Positions 1-5,056 are shown, counted from the first letter of the stretch. The stretch: 5,791 nucleotides of DNA from Anaerolineae bacterium (GCA_012719195.1 JAAYAV010000328.1:1-5791); one strand, 5' to 3'. Translations and numbers: made by a program. Notes: generated by a model from the sequence alone, not told the origin.

Positions 1-127
1 CGGAGGGAGCGAGGGTGAGGCCGTAGACTAGTTTGGACCCCGTTCCCTCGTGGTTGGCGGGGGAGCATGAAGCCAGCGCCATGCAGACGGCTGCCAGCAA
101 CAATCCCACCCGTAGTCTAGTCCCCAT
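1..127 (-). CDS. ABC transporter solute-binding lipoprotein, N-terminal fragment (family 5 peptide/nickel type likely)
   Basis: Only the first 42 codons are in the window; the gene continues past the left edge. The reading begins MGTRLRVGLLLAAVCMALAS and then Cys21. This is a classical type II signal peptide: Arg at residues 4 and 6, a hydrophobic core at 7-19, and lipobox L18-A19-S20-C21. The mature protein would therefore be lipid-anchored on the outer face of the cytoplasmic membrane. After a short Ser/Gly/Asn linker comes KLVYGLTLAPS (residues 32-42). This resembles the first strand of extracellular solute-binding family 5 proteins (oligopeptide, nickel and related), which often read 'LVYGLTLxPSGxDPH'. 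The start is ATG at 127, with GAGGAGG at 142-136, eight bases upstream. Lipoprotein status is directly visible. The family 5 assignment rests on about ten residues and is an inference; the substrate cannot be judged. Confidence 0.72.
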   Translation of the reverse strand, partial: MGTRLRVGLLLAAVCMALASCSPANHEGTGSKLVYGLTLAPS

Positions 128-187
128 TGGCTTCGCCTCCTCGTCCAGCAGCTGCGACGCTGCCGCGCCCAGCGCCGGCTAGCGCCG

Positions 188-215
188 ATTATACGTGACC
201 GGCGGGCGCTCACAA
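188..215 (-). promoter_or_regulatory. Sigma70-type promoter of the leftmost lipoprotein gene
   Basis: Read on the minus strand, there is a perfect TATAAT at 193-188 and TTGTGA (4 of 6 to consensus) at 215-210, separated by 16 bases. Transcription would begin near 181. That gives a leader of about 54 bases before the ATG at 127, whose ribosome binding site lies at 142-136. The TATAAT stands out in a GC-rich region and is correctly placed for the gene. No operator palindrome was seen around it. Confidence 0.6.
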
Positions 216-303
216 AGGTCGTCGCCGCACCCTCTTCGTCTTCAGCGGATCCGAATCGACAGTGGAGGTCACAAGATGGTGCTCTATTACCCCCATATCG
301 AGG

Positions 304-331
304 TTTACAGCTAGCGCCTTTCTGCTATTCT
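304..331 (+). promoter_or_regulatory. Promoter of the GlsB-like/helical protein operon
   Basis: TTTACA (5 of 6 to the -35 consensus) at 304-309 is followed after 16 bases by TATTCT (4 of 6) at 326-331. TG at 323-324 gives an extended -10 (TGnTATTCT). A start near 338 would give a leader of about 60 bases to the ATG at 401. The flanking 220-335 stretch is more AT-rich than its surroundings, as expected of a promoter region. The call rests on motif matching and position only. Confidence 0.5.
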
Positions 332-385
332 ACAGGAGTGACCGCTGCTGCTGATCCGTTCGCTTGGTTTGGAGTACAGCGTTCC

Positions 386-392
386 AAGGAGG
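386..392 (+). promoter_or_regulatory. Ribosome binding site fixing the GlsB-like start at 401
   Basis: AAGGAGG lies eight bases before the ATG at 401. The frame is open further upstream to a GTG at 338. That GTG has only AGGAG at 334-338 running into it, with no spacing, and the extra 21 residues do not look like the family. This site decides the internal ATG. Confidence 0.8.
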
Positions 393-400
393 TCGAGGCA

Positions 401-652
401 ATGGGCATTCTGTCGTGGATTGTCGTCGGACTGATTGCGGGCTGGCTCGCCGGACAGGTTATGCGAGGCAGTGGATCTGGTCTGCTTGGCGACCTCATCG
501 TAGGCGTCCTGGGAGCGATCATCGGCGGGTTCCTCGCCGGTCAGCTGCTGGGGATAGAGAACGCCGTCAGCGGTTTCAACTTGACAAGCATCATCGTGGC
601 CTTCATCGGATCGGTGATCCTGATTGCCATTCTGAGGGCCATCAGAAGGTAG
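401..652 (+). CDS. GlsB/YeaQ/YmgE family stress-response membrane protein
   Basis: An 83-residue integral membrane protein, the usual size for this family (also labelled transglycosylase-associated protein). Three hydrophobic segments fit about residues 4-20, 27-48 and 57-79. The opening GILSWIVVGLIAGWLAGQVM, the glycine-rich turn RGSGSGLLGD and the following GVLGAIIGGFLAGQLLG form the typical glycine-zipper pattern. The C-terminus is short and basic (RAIRR). Family members are widespread and often induced by envelope, acid or stationary-phase stress, but the molecular activity is not established. The annotation 'transglycosylase-associated' should not be read as an enzyme. The gene is first in a likely operon with the charged helical protein 62 bases downstream, with no promoter seen between them. 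ATG at 401 is preferred over GTG at 338 because of the AAGGAGG at 386-392. Confidence 0.88.
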   Translation: MGILSWIVVGLIAGWLAGQVMRGSGSGLLGDLIVGVLGAIIGGFLAGQLLGIENAVSGFNLTSIIVAFIGSVILIAILRAIRR

Positions 653-714
653 CGATCCGCGCCGCAGTTCCTCGGTGAGCCGGCAGGCAAGCAGCGGTAC
701 CGGAGGTATCTACG

Positions 715-1119
715 ATGCCTAAGAAGAGCGGGAAGATCGACAAAGCCATGAAAGACGCCAAGAAAGACCTGGCGGCTGCGGCTGACAAGGCGCGCGGTGA
801 GGCGGAAGAGGCTAAGGCGGTAGCCGCCGGTGCCGTGGAGGAAGTCGTCGATGACGCTTCCGATGCCGCCAAGACTCTTCGAAAGGACGCCAAGAAGAGT
901 GCCGAGCGAGCTAAGAAGAAGGCCGACGCCTTGGTAGGTTCGGCCAAGAAGGAACTGCGCGAGACCGTGGACGAGACGCGAGAGAAAGCGTCGGAGACCC
1001 TCGACGAGGCCAATTCGGCAGCCGACAAAGCCGTTGACGACCTGAAGAAGGGCGCGGCAGACGTTGCCAAAGAGGCGAAGAAGAAGCTGTCCGGCCTCAG
1101 GGGCAGCCGGAAGGCCTAG
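715..1119 (+). CDS. Highly charged Ala/Lys/Asp/Glu-rich helical protein (LEA-like or apolipoprotein-like)
   Basis: A 134-residue soluble protein of extreme composition. It is dominated by Ala, Lys, Asp and Glu; has no Phe, Trp, Tyr, His, Cys or Gln; and its only Pro is at position 2. It has no signal peptide and no membrane segment. Motifs such as DKARGEAEEAK, DASDAAKTLRKDAKKSAERA and ETREKASETLDEANSAADKA recur with spacings suited to long amphipathic helix or coiled coil. The C-terminus is basic (KKKLSGLRGSRKA). Such sequences resemble LEA group 3 or YtxH-associated stress proteins and, more loosely, histone H1-like proteins. I cannot choose among these, and a specific function is not supported. 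GGAGG at 702-706, eight bases before the ATG, supports the start. It is probably co-transcribed with the GlsB-like gene, which favours a stress or envelope role, and is followed by the 1148-1174 hairpin. Confidence 0.82.
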   Translation: MPKKSGKIDKAMKDAKKDLAAAADKARGEAEEAKAVAAGAVEEVVDDASDAAKTLRKDAKKSAERAKKKADALVGSAKKELRETVDETREKASETLDEANSAADKAVDDLKKGAADVAKEAKKKLSGLRGSRKA

Positions 1120-1147
1120 CGTCGGGGACAGGCACAAGATACCGACT

Positions 1148-1174
1148 GAGCCCACCATCGGCGATGGTGGGCTC
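1148..1174 (+). terminator. Hairpin at the end of the GlsB-like operon
   Basis: GAGCCCACCATC (1148-1159) pairs perfectly with GATGGTGGGCTC (1163-1174) around a three-base loop GGC. ACT (1145-1147) and AGT (1176-1178) can extend it past one bulged T. It begins 28 bases after the stop codon. No T-tract follows, so it is not a textbook intrinsic terminator. It may stabilise the 3' end or work with Rho. Placement and perfect pairing make a 3'-end role likely. Confidence 0.6.
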
Positions 1175-1245
1175 TAGTCATACGCGCACAGGGCGTCGGT
1201 CAGTTCTGCCGACCCCCGATGCGCGAGCCGGTATGCGAAGCCGAG

Positions 1246-1269
1246 AAACGAAACGCCCGCGCAGGGGCG
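1246..1269 (-). terminator. Probable intrinsic terminator of tRNA-Val
   Basis: On the minus strand CGCCC (1269-1265) pairs with GGGCG (1258-1254) across a six-base loop. It is followed at once by the T-rich run TTTCGTTT (1253-1246). It lies about 20 bases beyond the tRNA 3' end, a usual position for tRNA termination. The stem is short, so confidence is moderate. Confidence 0.5.
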
Positions 1270-1288
1270 CGAGCGAGCAAGCGTTGTG

Positions 1289-1362
<74 letters not shown>

Positions 1363-1384
1363 GTCAGTCCTAATGGCAGCAATC

Positions 1385-1413
1385 AGTATAGTCATCCGCC
1401 TGCCGCCTCGCAA
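1385..1413 (-). promoter_or_regulatory. Promoter of tRNA-Val
   Basis: On the minus strand TTGCGA (4 of 6) at 1413-1408 and TATACT (5 of 6) at 1390-1385 are spaced by exactly 17 bases. Transcription would begin near 1378, about 16 bases ahead of the mature tRNA 5' end. The -10 overlaps TATAGT on the plus strand (1387-1392), so the site may fire in both directions (see findings). Confidence 0.6.
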
Positions 1414-1534
1414 CTCGGGCTCGGGGTACGGGCCTCGGGGCCGAGCTCGCTCCGGGCCTCAGAAGGGCGCGCTCGCTGAACTCCGGCGAGCATGCACACG
1501 TCGCCATACGGCACCCATCGCCGCTGTCACGCGC

Positions 1535-1588
1535 TGGCCCTGAGCACCCCGGGGATCGTCCACGATCCTTGCAGGGTGCTGAAGGCCA
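1535..1588 (+). promoter_or_regulatory. Long structured hairpin in the leader of the AI-2E operon
   Basis: Three stacked helices can form. TGGCC (1535-1539) pairs with GGCCA (1584-1588). AGCACCC (1543-1549) pairs with GGGTGCT (1574-1580). GGATCG (1553-1558) pairs with CGATCC (1563-1568), closed by a four-base loop. The helices are joined by a symmetric 3x3 internal loop (CTG/GAA) and an asymmetric 3x5 loop. All 18 pairs are Watson-Crick. It sits in the untranslated stretch before the ATG at 1618. The outer strand GGCC (1584-1587) can alternatively join AAGGC/GCCTT (1582-1586 with 1598-1602). I do not recognise a known riboswitch class; a regulatory role is inferred from structure and position only. 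Confidence 0.45.
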
Positions 1589-1603
1589 ACCAGCTGTGCC
1601 TTT

Positions 1604-1615
1604 GGGAGGTCCTCC
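1604..1615 (+). promoter_or_regulatory. Ribosome binding site of the first AI-2E gene, inside an inverted repeat
   Basis: GGGAGG at 1604-1609 lies eight bases before the ATG at 1618 and decides that start over an in-frame ATG at 1492 that lacks a comparable site. Bases 1605-1615 read GGAGGTCCTCC, an inverted repeat. GGAG (1605-1608) can pair with CTCC (1612-1615) around GTC, which would mask the Shine-Dalgarno. Confidence 0.7.
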
Positions 1616-1617
1616 GA

Positions 1618-2910
1618 ATGGAAAGCTCTCCGCTGACTGTCGACACCCACGACTCCGACCGGCCCATACCGGGGGCAGCGGCCCTCACGCCGAGGAACGT
1701 CGCTACCGGTGCTCTGGTCGTGGTTGCCATCGGCCTGGGCTTCCTGCTGCTAGTCCGCTTCCATCTCATCCTGTTCCTGCTTCTCGTGGCCCTGATCGTG
1801 GCGACCGTGACCCGCCCGGCCGTTCGCTGGCTCGCGGTTCGCGGCCTCCGTCCTCAGATCGGCGTGGTACTCATGTACCTGCTTCTCCTGGTCTTGGTCG
1901 GCCTGTTCGCCGCCTTGATCGTCCCGCTCCTAGCCGGCCAGATCGACGCCGTTTCTGAACGCCTTCCCCTGATCTACGCCGACCTGCGTGCCGCGCTCAT
2001 CAGCGCCGACAACCGGGTCGTCGCCCGGCTGTCACGCGGGCTTCCTGCCGACCTATCTGCCTTCGGTGCCGCGACCGCGGCTGCCCCAGCAAGCGACGGA
2101 CTCCCCTCCCTGGGCGGCGCATGGGGGACGCTGCAGTCCACTGCCAACGGGCTGTTCGTGGCCGGGGCCATTCTGGTCCTCGCCTTCTACCTCGTTGTGG
2201 AGGGCGACTTCATCACGCGTCGAGCGCTCCTTCTGGTGCGACCGGAACGCCGCGACCAGGCAAGGGAGCTCTGGGCCGAGCTCGAAGGCACCATCGCCGG
2301 GTTCTTCCGCGGTCAGCTGATCCTGATGTCCATCATCGCCGTCCTGTCGGGCGTCGGGTACTTCCTGGTTGGACTGCCGTATGCCCTCGGCCTGGCGCTG
2401 ATCGCGGGCGTCTGCGAGGTGATCCCCATGATCGGCCCCACCATCGCCATGGTGGCGGCGGGAGTGGTCGCGATCTCAATGGCGCCGGAGAAGCTGATTC
2501 CGGCGCTCCTGGTCGGGCTGGTGGCCCAATTCCTAGAGAACAACCTTCTGGTTCCCCGAGTGATGGACAAGTCCGTGGGGGTGAACCCCATCATCACTAT
2601 CGTCGCTATCTCGGCATTCGGTGCCTTGTTCGGCGTCATTGGAGCGGTGCTCTCGATACCGCTGGCGGCCATGATGCAGATAATTGTTCAGCGGCTGATG
2701 TCGCTCCGGGACCGGGGGCAGTCCACCGGCCGCAGTCGCGTCAGCCTCTTGCGGCTCGCCGCGCGCGAGGTCGCGGCCGATGTGCGTCGGGGTGTGTCGA
2801 GTGGCGCGGTCAGCACAGTGACGGCGGAGATGGAAGCCGCCGAAGACGAGCTGGAGTCAATAGCCACCGAACTCGACCGAGTGTTGGCGCAACTGGAGGT
2901 GGAGTCGTGA
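1618..2910 (+). CDS. AI-2E family transporter (PerM/TqsA/YtvI-type), first of a tandem pair
   Basis: A 430-residue polytopic membrane protein of the AI-2E (UPF0118) family. Characterised members export autoinducer-2 (TqsA) or act as Na+/H+ antiporters; the substrate here is unknown. A polar N-terminus (1-28) precedes hydrophobic segments near 29-47, 48-65 and 81-106. A mostly soluble stretch (107-175) follows, then segments near 176-195, 235-253, 255-287, 293-304 and 322-358. Family signatures are clear: GFFRGQLIL (228-236), EVIPMIGPTIA (267-277) and ENNLLVPRVMDKSVGVNP (307-324). The C-terminal 60-70 residues are soluble and end in an acidic helical stretch (EMEAAEDELESIATELDRVLAQLE) likely to form a coiled coil, beyond the usual core. 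The start at 1618 follows GGGAGG; the longer frame from 1492 adds 42 residues unlike the family and covers the leader hairpin. Its stop overlaps the next gene by four bases, implying translational coupling. No convincing plus-strand promoter was found. Confidence 0.9.
   Translation: MESSPLTVDTHDSDRPIPGAAALTPRNVATGALVVVAIGLGFLLLVRFHLILFLLLVALIVATVTRPAVRWLAVRGLRPQIGVVLMYLLLLVLVGLFAALIVPLLAGQIDAVSERLPLIYADLRAALISADNRVVARLSRGLPADLSAFGAATAAAPASDGLPSLGGAWGTLQSTANGLFVAGAILVLAFYLVVEGDFITRRALLLVRPERRDQARELWAELEGTIAGFFRGQLILMSIIAVLSGVGYFLVGLPYALGLALIAGVCEVIPMIGPTIAMVAAGVVAISMAPEKLIPALLVGLVAQFLENNLLVPRVMDKSVGVNPIITIVAISAFGALFGVIGAVLSIPLAAMMQIIVQRLMSLRDRGQSTGRSRVSLLRLAAREVAADVRRGVSSGAVSTVTAEMEAAEDELESIATELDRVLAQLEVES
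2895..2909 (+). promoter_or_regulatory. Ribosome binding site and GTGA overlap coupling the two AI-2E genes
   Basis: GGAGG at 2895-2899, within the end of the first AI-2E gene, lies seven bases before a GTG at 2907-2909. The stop TGA of the upstream gene (2908-2910) shares bases with this start. This fixes the second gene's start and argues for termination-reinitiation at a single junction. The frame itself is open far upstream, but only as a shadow of the first gene. Confidence 0.75.
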
Positions 2911-4088
2911 GGCGGCTAGCGCTGTTTGCGGTGGCGGTCTACGCCGTGCTGCTTGGTCTGGTGGTAGTCTGGCGCCTGCAGGACATCGTCCTGGTGCTGT
3001 TGGCTTCACTGGCGGCGGCCGCCACTGCCCGCCCCCTCATCCAGTGGCTGGAGTCTCGCCGGGTGCCGACAGGCTTGGCCGTCCTGGCGGTGTACCTGGC
3101 GGCGGGCTTGGGCGCGGCCGCCATTCTGCTCGTCCTCTACGACCGGCTCGGTCAAGAGCTCGGGTCTGTAGCGGAGGACCTCGGCTACGTCTACGCCCGT
3201 CTGAGAGCCGAGTTCCGCTTCCTGGAACCGATCAGCCCCAGCGTTTCTGCCCGGTTCCCCACCCCGGAGCAACTGACCCAATGGCTGACGGACAGCGAGG
3301 TCGGGGCGCTCGAACAGACGGTCATGGCGGCGGGACAGAACTTCGTCCGGCTAGTGGGCGATGCCGCCCTAGTACTCATCCTCAGTATCTACTGGACGGC
3401 CGACCGCCTGCGCTTCGAGCGTCTGGTGCTATCGTTCCTATCGCCGGACCGGCGCGCCTCGGCGCGGCGGATCTGGCGCAAAATCGAGCAGCGGCTGGGA
3501 CGTTACCTTCGGGGTGAGCTGCTGCGGAGTCTGCTGGCCGGCACCCTGATGGCGGCGGTCCTGCTGGCCCTCGGCGTCCAGTGGGCTATCTTCTGGTCCT
3601 TGGCGGTCGCGGTTGCCTGGCTGGTTCCCATGGTCGGTGGGCTGCTAGTTATCGGCCCCATGGCCTTGATTGTCTATGTCCAGTCGGGGCCCACCCGCGC
3701 CGCCATCGCCGTCGCCGCTGTCTTGATCATCATGCTCCTCCTTGAGGGATTCCTGGCCGGAGTGATGCAGAAGCGCGAGCGCGGGGCCAACGTCTTGACC
3801 CTGATGACCGTCCTTCTGATGACCGATGCCTTTGGCATAGTCGGCCTCGTTCTATCTCCCCCGGTGGCCGAAGCGCTGCACGCACTCTTCACCGAGTTCG
3901 TCGACCCGGCCGCCCGACGCACCGATCCCACCTCGCTGACGGAGGACGTCGGCAGTCTGCAGGCTCGCCTCGAGAAGGCCCGCCTTCTCGTTCCCGCCGA
4001 GGACAGCGAGCGGCAAGAGAAACGACTCGGCAGCTTGGCCGACCGGCTGGAGGAGCTGCTCGCGGAAGCATACACTGTGGGTAACTAG
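2907..4088 (+). CDS. AI-2E family transporter-like protein, divergent second paralogue
   Basis: A 393-residue polytopic membrane protein paralogous to the gene just before it. Hydrophobic segments fit near 4-22, 25-44, 56-78, 148-163, 207-226, 227-258, 265-288 and 296-318. The family layout is kept: two or three N-terminal helices, a soluble insertion (79-147), YLRGELLRSLL (200-210) where family members have FxxGQxxL, and VPMVGGLLVIGPM (240-252) in place of IPxxGPxI. The later conserved block, LLVPRVMDKSVGVNP in the first paralogue, is replaced by EGFLAGVMQKRERGANV (280-296). The C-terminus (about 345-388) is soluble, charged and helical (LQARLEKARLL, RLEELLAEA), again a probable coiled coil. 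Initiation is at GTG, overlapping the upstream stop by four bases. Co-translation suggests that the two proteins work together, perhaps as a hetero-oligomer; that is inference. The transported substrate is unknown and activity of this copy alone is uncertain. Confidence 0.82.
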   Translation: MRRLALFAVAVYAVLLGLVVVWRLQDIVLVLLASLAAAATARPLIQWLESRRVPTGLAVLAVYLAAGLGAAAILLVLYDRLGQELGSVAEDLGYVYARLRAEFRFLEPISPSVSARFPTPEQLTQWLTDSEVGALEQTVMAAGQNFVRLVGDAALVLILSIYWTADRLRFERLVLSFLSPDRRASARRIWRKIEQRLGRYLRGELLRSLLAGTLMAAVLLALGVQWAIFWSLAVAVAWLVPMVGGLLVIGPMALIVYVQSGPTRAAIAVAAVLIIMLLLEGFLAGVMQKRERGANVLTLMTVLLMTDAFGIVGLVLSPPVAEALHALFTEFVDPAARRTDPTSLTEDVGSLQARLEKARLLVPAEDSERQEKRLGSLADRLEELLAEAYTVGN

Positions 4089-4192
4089 CGGCGCGCGACA
4101 CAGCGCTCCCTCGCGCAGCGGTTGCGGACGAGACAGGCAGCTTCGCGTAGCGCACGAACTCGCATGCCTCGGTGACGCCGGAGTGGCGCCGA
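4089..4192. other. Intergenic gap between convergent genes
   Basis: The AI-2E operon and rsmD converge here. Read on the minus strand, GGCGCC (4190-4185) can pair with GGCGTC (4179-4174), with one G-T wobble and a five-base loop, just beyond the rsmD stop. No T-tract follows on either strand, so I do not call a terminator. No gene is seen; coaD, a frequent partner of rsmD, is absent from this spot. Confidence 0.5.
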
Positions 4193-4816
4193 TCAGCTGT
4201 CGGGAGCGGACTGGGGGTCGCGGTCCTGCCCTTCAGCCTCATCAGACTCGCGAGTCTCATCCTGGCCGACGGCGCCGCCAGTGCGTGCATACATTAGCAC
4301 CACTGTGCTGCCATAGCGGCGCTCATCAATAAGCTCAAGGTACTGCAATGACTGCGGCGAGTACTCCTTGGGGTGTATCTGCACCACTACGAGGTCGGCT
4401 GCCGGTGACTCCTCCCGGTCGAGAGCGCGCAGCGCCTGCTCCCACAGGCCCGCGTACTGCGGGGGAGCCACATAGACGATGTCGAACTTGTCGCTGGCCC
4501 GCTGCAGGTACCGGAAAGAGTCATCACGAACCACCGTGGCCCGATCGGCCAGGCGAGTCGTGGCCAGGTTCTCGCGCACGGTCTTCACTGCGCGAGGACT
4601 CTTGTCCACAAACGCCACCCGAGCCGCACCGCGGCTGAGAGCCTCTATCCCCACCGATCCGGTCCCGGCGAAAAGGTCGAGCATCTCGCAGCCGTCCAAC
4701 TCGGGCTGCAGGATGTTGAACACGGCTTCCTTGACCCGGTCGGTGATCGGCCTGGTGGTGTCCCCTGGGACCGATTTCAGTGGGCGGCCCTTGGCGCTCC
4801 CGGCGATTACCCTCAA
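4193..4816 (-). CDS. rsmD: 16S rRNA (guanine-966-N2)-methyltransferase RsmD
   Basis: A 207-residue cytoplasmic SAM-dependent methyltransferase that modifies G966 of 16S rRNA during 30S assembly. The N-terminal MRVIAGSAKGRPLK and TRPITDRVKEAVFNIL (21-36) are hallmark RsmD sequences. Motif I, DLFAGTGSVGIEALSRGA (47-64), binds SAM. Asp71 (VAFVDKS) is the acidic ribose-binding position, and RDDSFRYL (97-104) follows. The catalytic motif, normally (D/N)PP(Y/F), reads APPQY (117-121). VVVQIHPKEY (143-152) then completes the fold. The last 30 residues or so (from about 178) are an acidic, Gln/Glu/Asp-rich tail beyond the usual end. The start is TTG at 4816, chosen because it gives the family's exact N-terminus and has AGGAGG at 4829-4824, seven bases upstream. 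It is divergent from the sugar-binding protein gene; no clear minus-strand promoter was identified. Confidence 0.95.
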   Translation of the reverse strand: MRVIAGSAKGRPLKSVPGDTTRPITDRVKEAVFNILQPELDGCEMLDLFAGTGSVGIEALSRGAARVAFVDKSPRAVKTVRENLATTRLADRATVVRDDSFRYLQRASDKFDIVYVAPPQYAGLWEQALRALDREESPAADLVVVQIHPKEYSPQSLQYLELIDERRYGSTVVLMYARTGGAVGQDETRESDEAEGQDRDPQSAPDS

Positions 4817-4823
4817 TCCGTCT

Positions 4824-4829
4824 CCTCCT
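4824..4829 (-). promoter_or_regulatory. Ribosome binding site for the TTG start of rsmD
   Basis: AGGAGG on the minus strand lies seven bases before TTG (4816-4814). No ATG or GTG near this place gives the conserved RsmD N-terminus, so the strong site supports initiation at TTG. Confidence 0.75.
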
Positions 4830-4880
4830 AGTTCTGCGATCTCCGGAGCAGAACCAGCGTAAAAATCCCTCTGGAGGCGC

Positions 4881-4909
4881 TTGACACGCCCATATCATGG
4901 TACTACCAT
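4881..4909 (+). promoter_or_regulatory. Promoter of the sugar-binding lipoprotein gene
   Basis: A perfect TTGACA at 4881-4886 is followed after 17 bases by TACCAT (4 of 6) at 4904-4909. Transcription would begin near 4916, giving a leader of about 140 bases to the ATG at 5057. A 13-base palindrome covers the -10, which fits repression of this promoter. Within the leader, GTTCGGCCGAAC at 4955-4966 is a second, perfect 12-base palindrome. Confidence 0.6.
4897..4909. promoter_or_regulatory. FadR/GntR-type operator palindrome over the -10
   Basis: ATGGTACTACCAT is a perfect inverted repeat, six bases each side of a central C. It contains TGGT-N3-ACCA, the pattern bound by FadR-subfamily GntR regulators. 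It overlaps the -10 of the promoter at 4881-4909, where bound protein would block RNA polymerase. The regulator is not in the window. The palindrome is directly seen; the family of regulator is an inference. Confidence 0.5.
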
Positions 4910-5056
4910 TGGCCCCATTCACCCAGTGAGACCTCCGATGAACTGCCGATCTCGGTTCGGCCGAACGGACTGCACAGCGTGCGGCCGCCCCTGCTCCCCG
5001 CGAGTTCCAGGCCTGCCAGCCAGGCGACGACCATAGACGGGCAAGGAGAAGAGACG

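Noticed and set aside
28..213. 61-residue minus-strand frame at the left edge
   Set aside because: It overlaps, in another frame, the signal peptide of the lipoprotein gene starting at 127, which has the correct ribosome site, lipobox and promoter.
541..1158. 205-residue minus-strand open frame opposite the GlsB-like and helical protein genes
   Set aside because: It is an antisense shadow of strongly biased coding sequence; no suitable ribosome binding site or recognisable motif, and it runs through the 3' hairpin.
1430..1491. GC-rich repeats between the tRNA and the AI-2E leader (GGGCCTC twice; GCTCGC/GCGAGC hairpin at 1471-1491)
   Set aside because: Short and expected by chance at this base composition. 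The hairpin has a nine-base loop and no T-tract. No att site or integrase accompanies the tRNA.
1492..1617. N-terminal extension of the first AI-2E protein from ATG 1492
   Set aside because: The added residues do not resemble the family, lack a good ribosome site, and cover an extensive RNA-like hairpin. ATG 1618 has a clear GGGAGG.
2121..2906. Long plus-strand open frame continuing into the second AI-2E gene, giving a 655-residue reading
   Set aside because: The part before 2907 lies out of frame over the first AI-2E gene, is Arg/Gly/Pro/His-rich as GC-rich shadows are, and has no family likeness. The real start is GTG 2907 with GGAGG upstream.
4938..5036. 32-codon Cys-containing frame (MNCRSRFGRTDCTACGRPC...) in the leader of the sugar-binding protein gene
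   Set aside because: No Shine-Dalgarno before the ATG, Arg/Pro-rich GC-type composition and not in frame with the downstream gene. Probably chance, despite the CxxC spacing.
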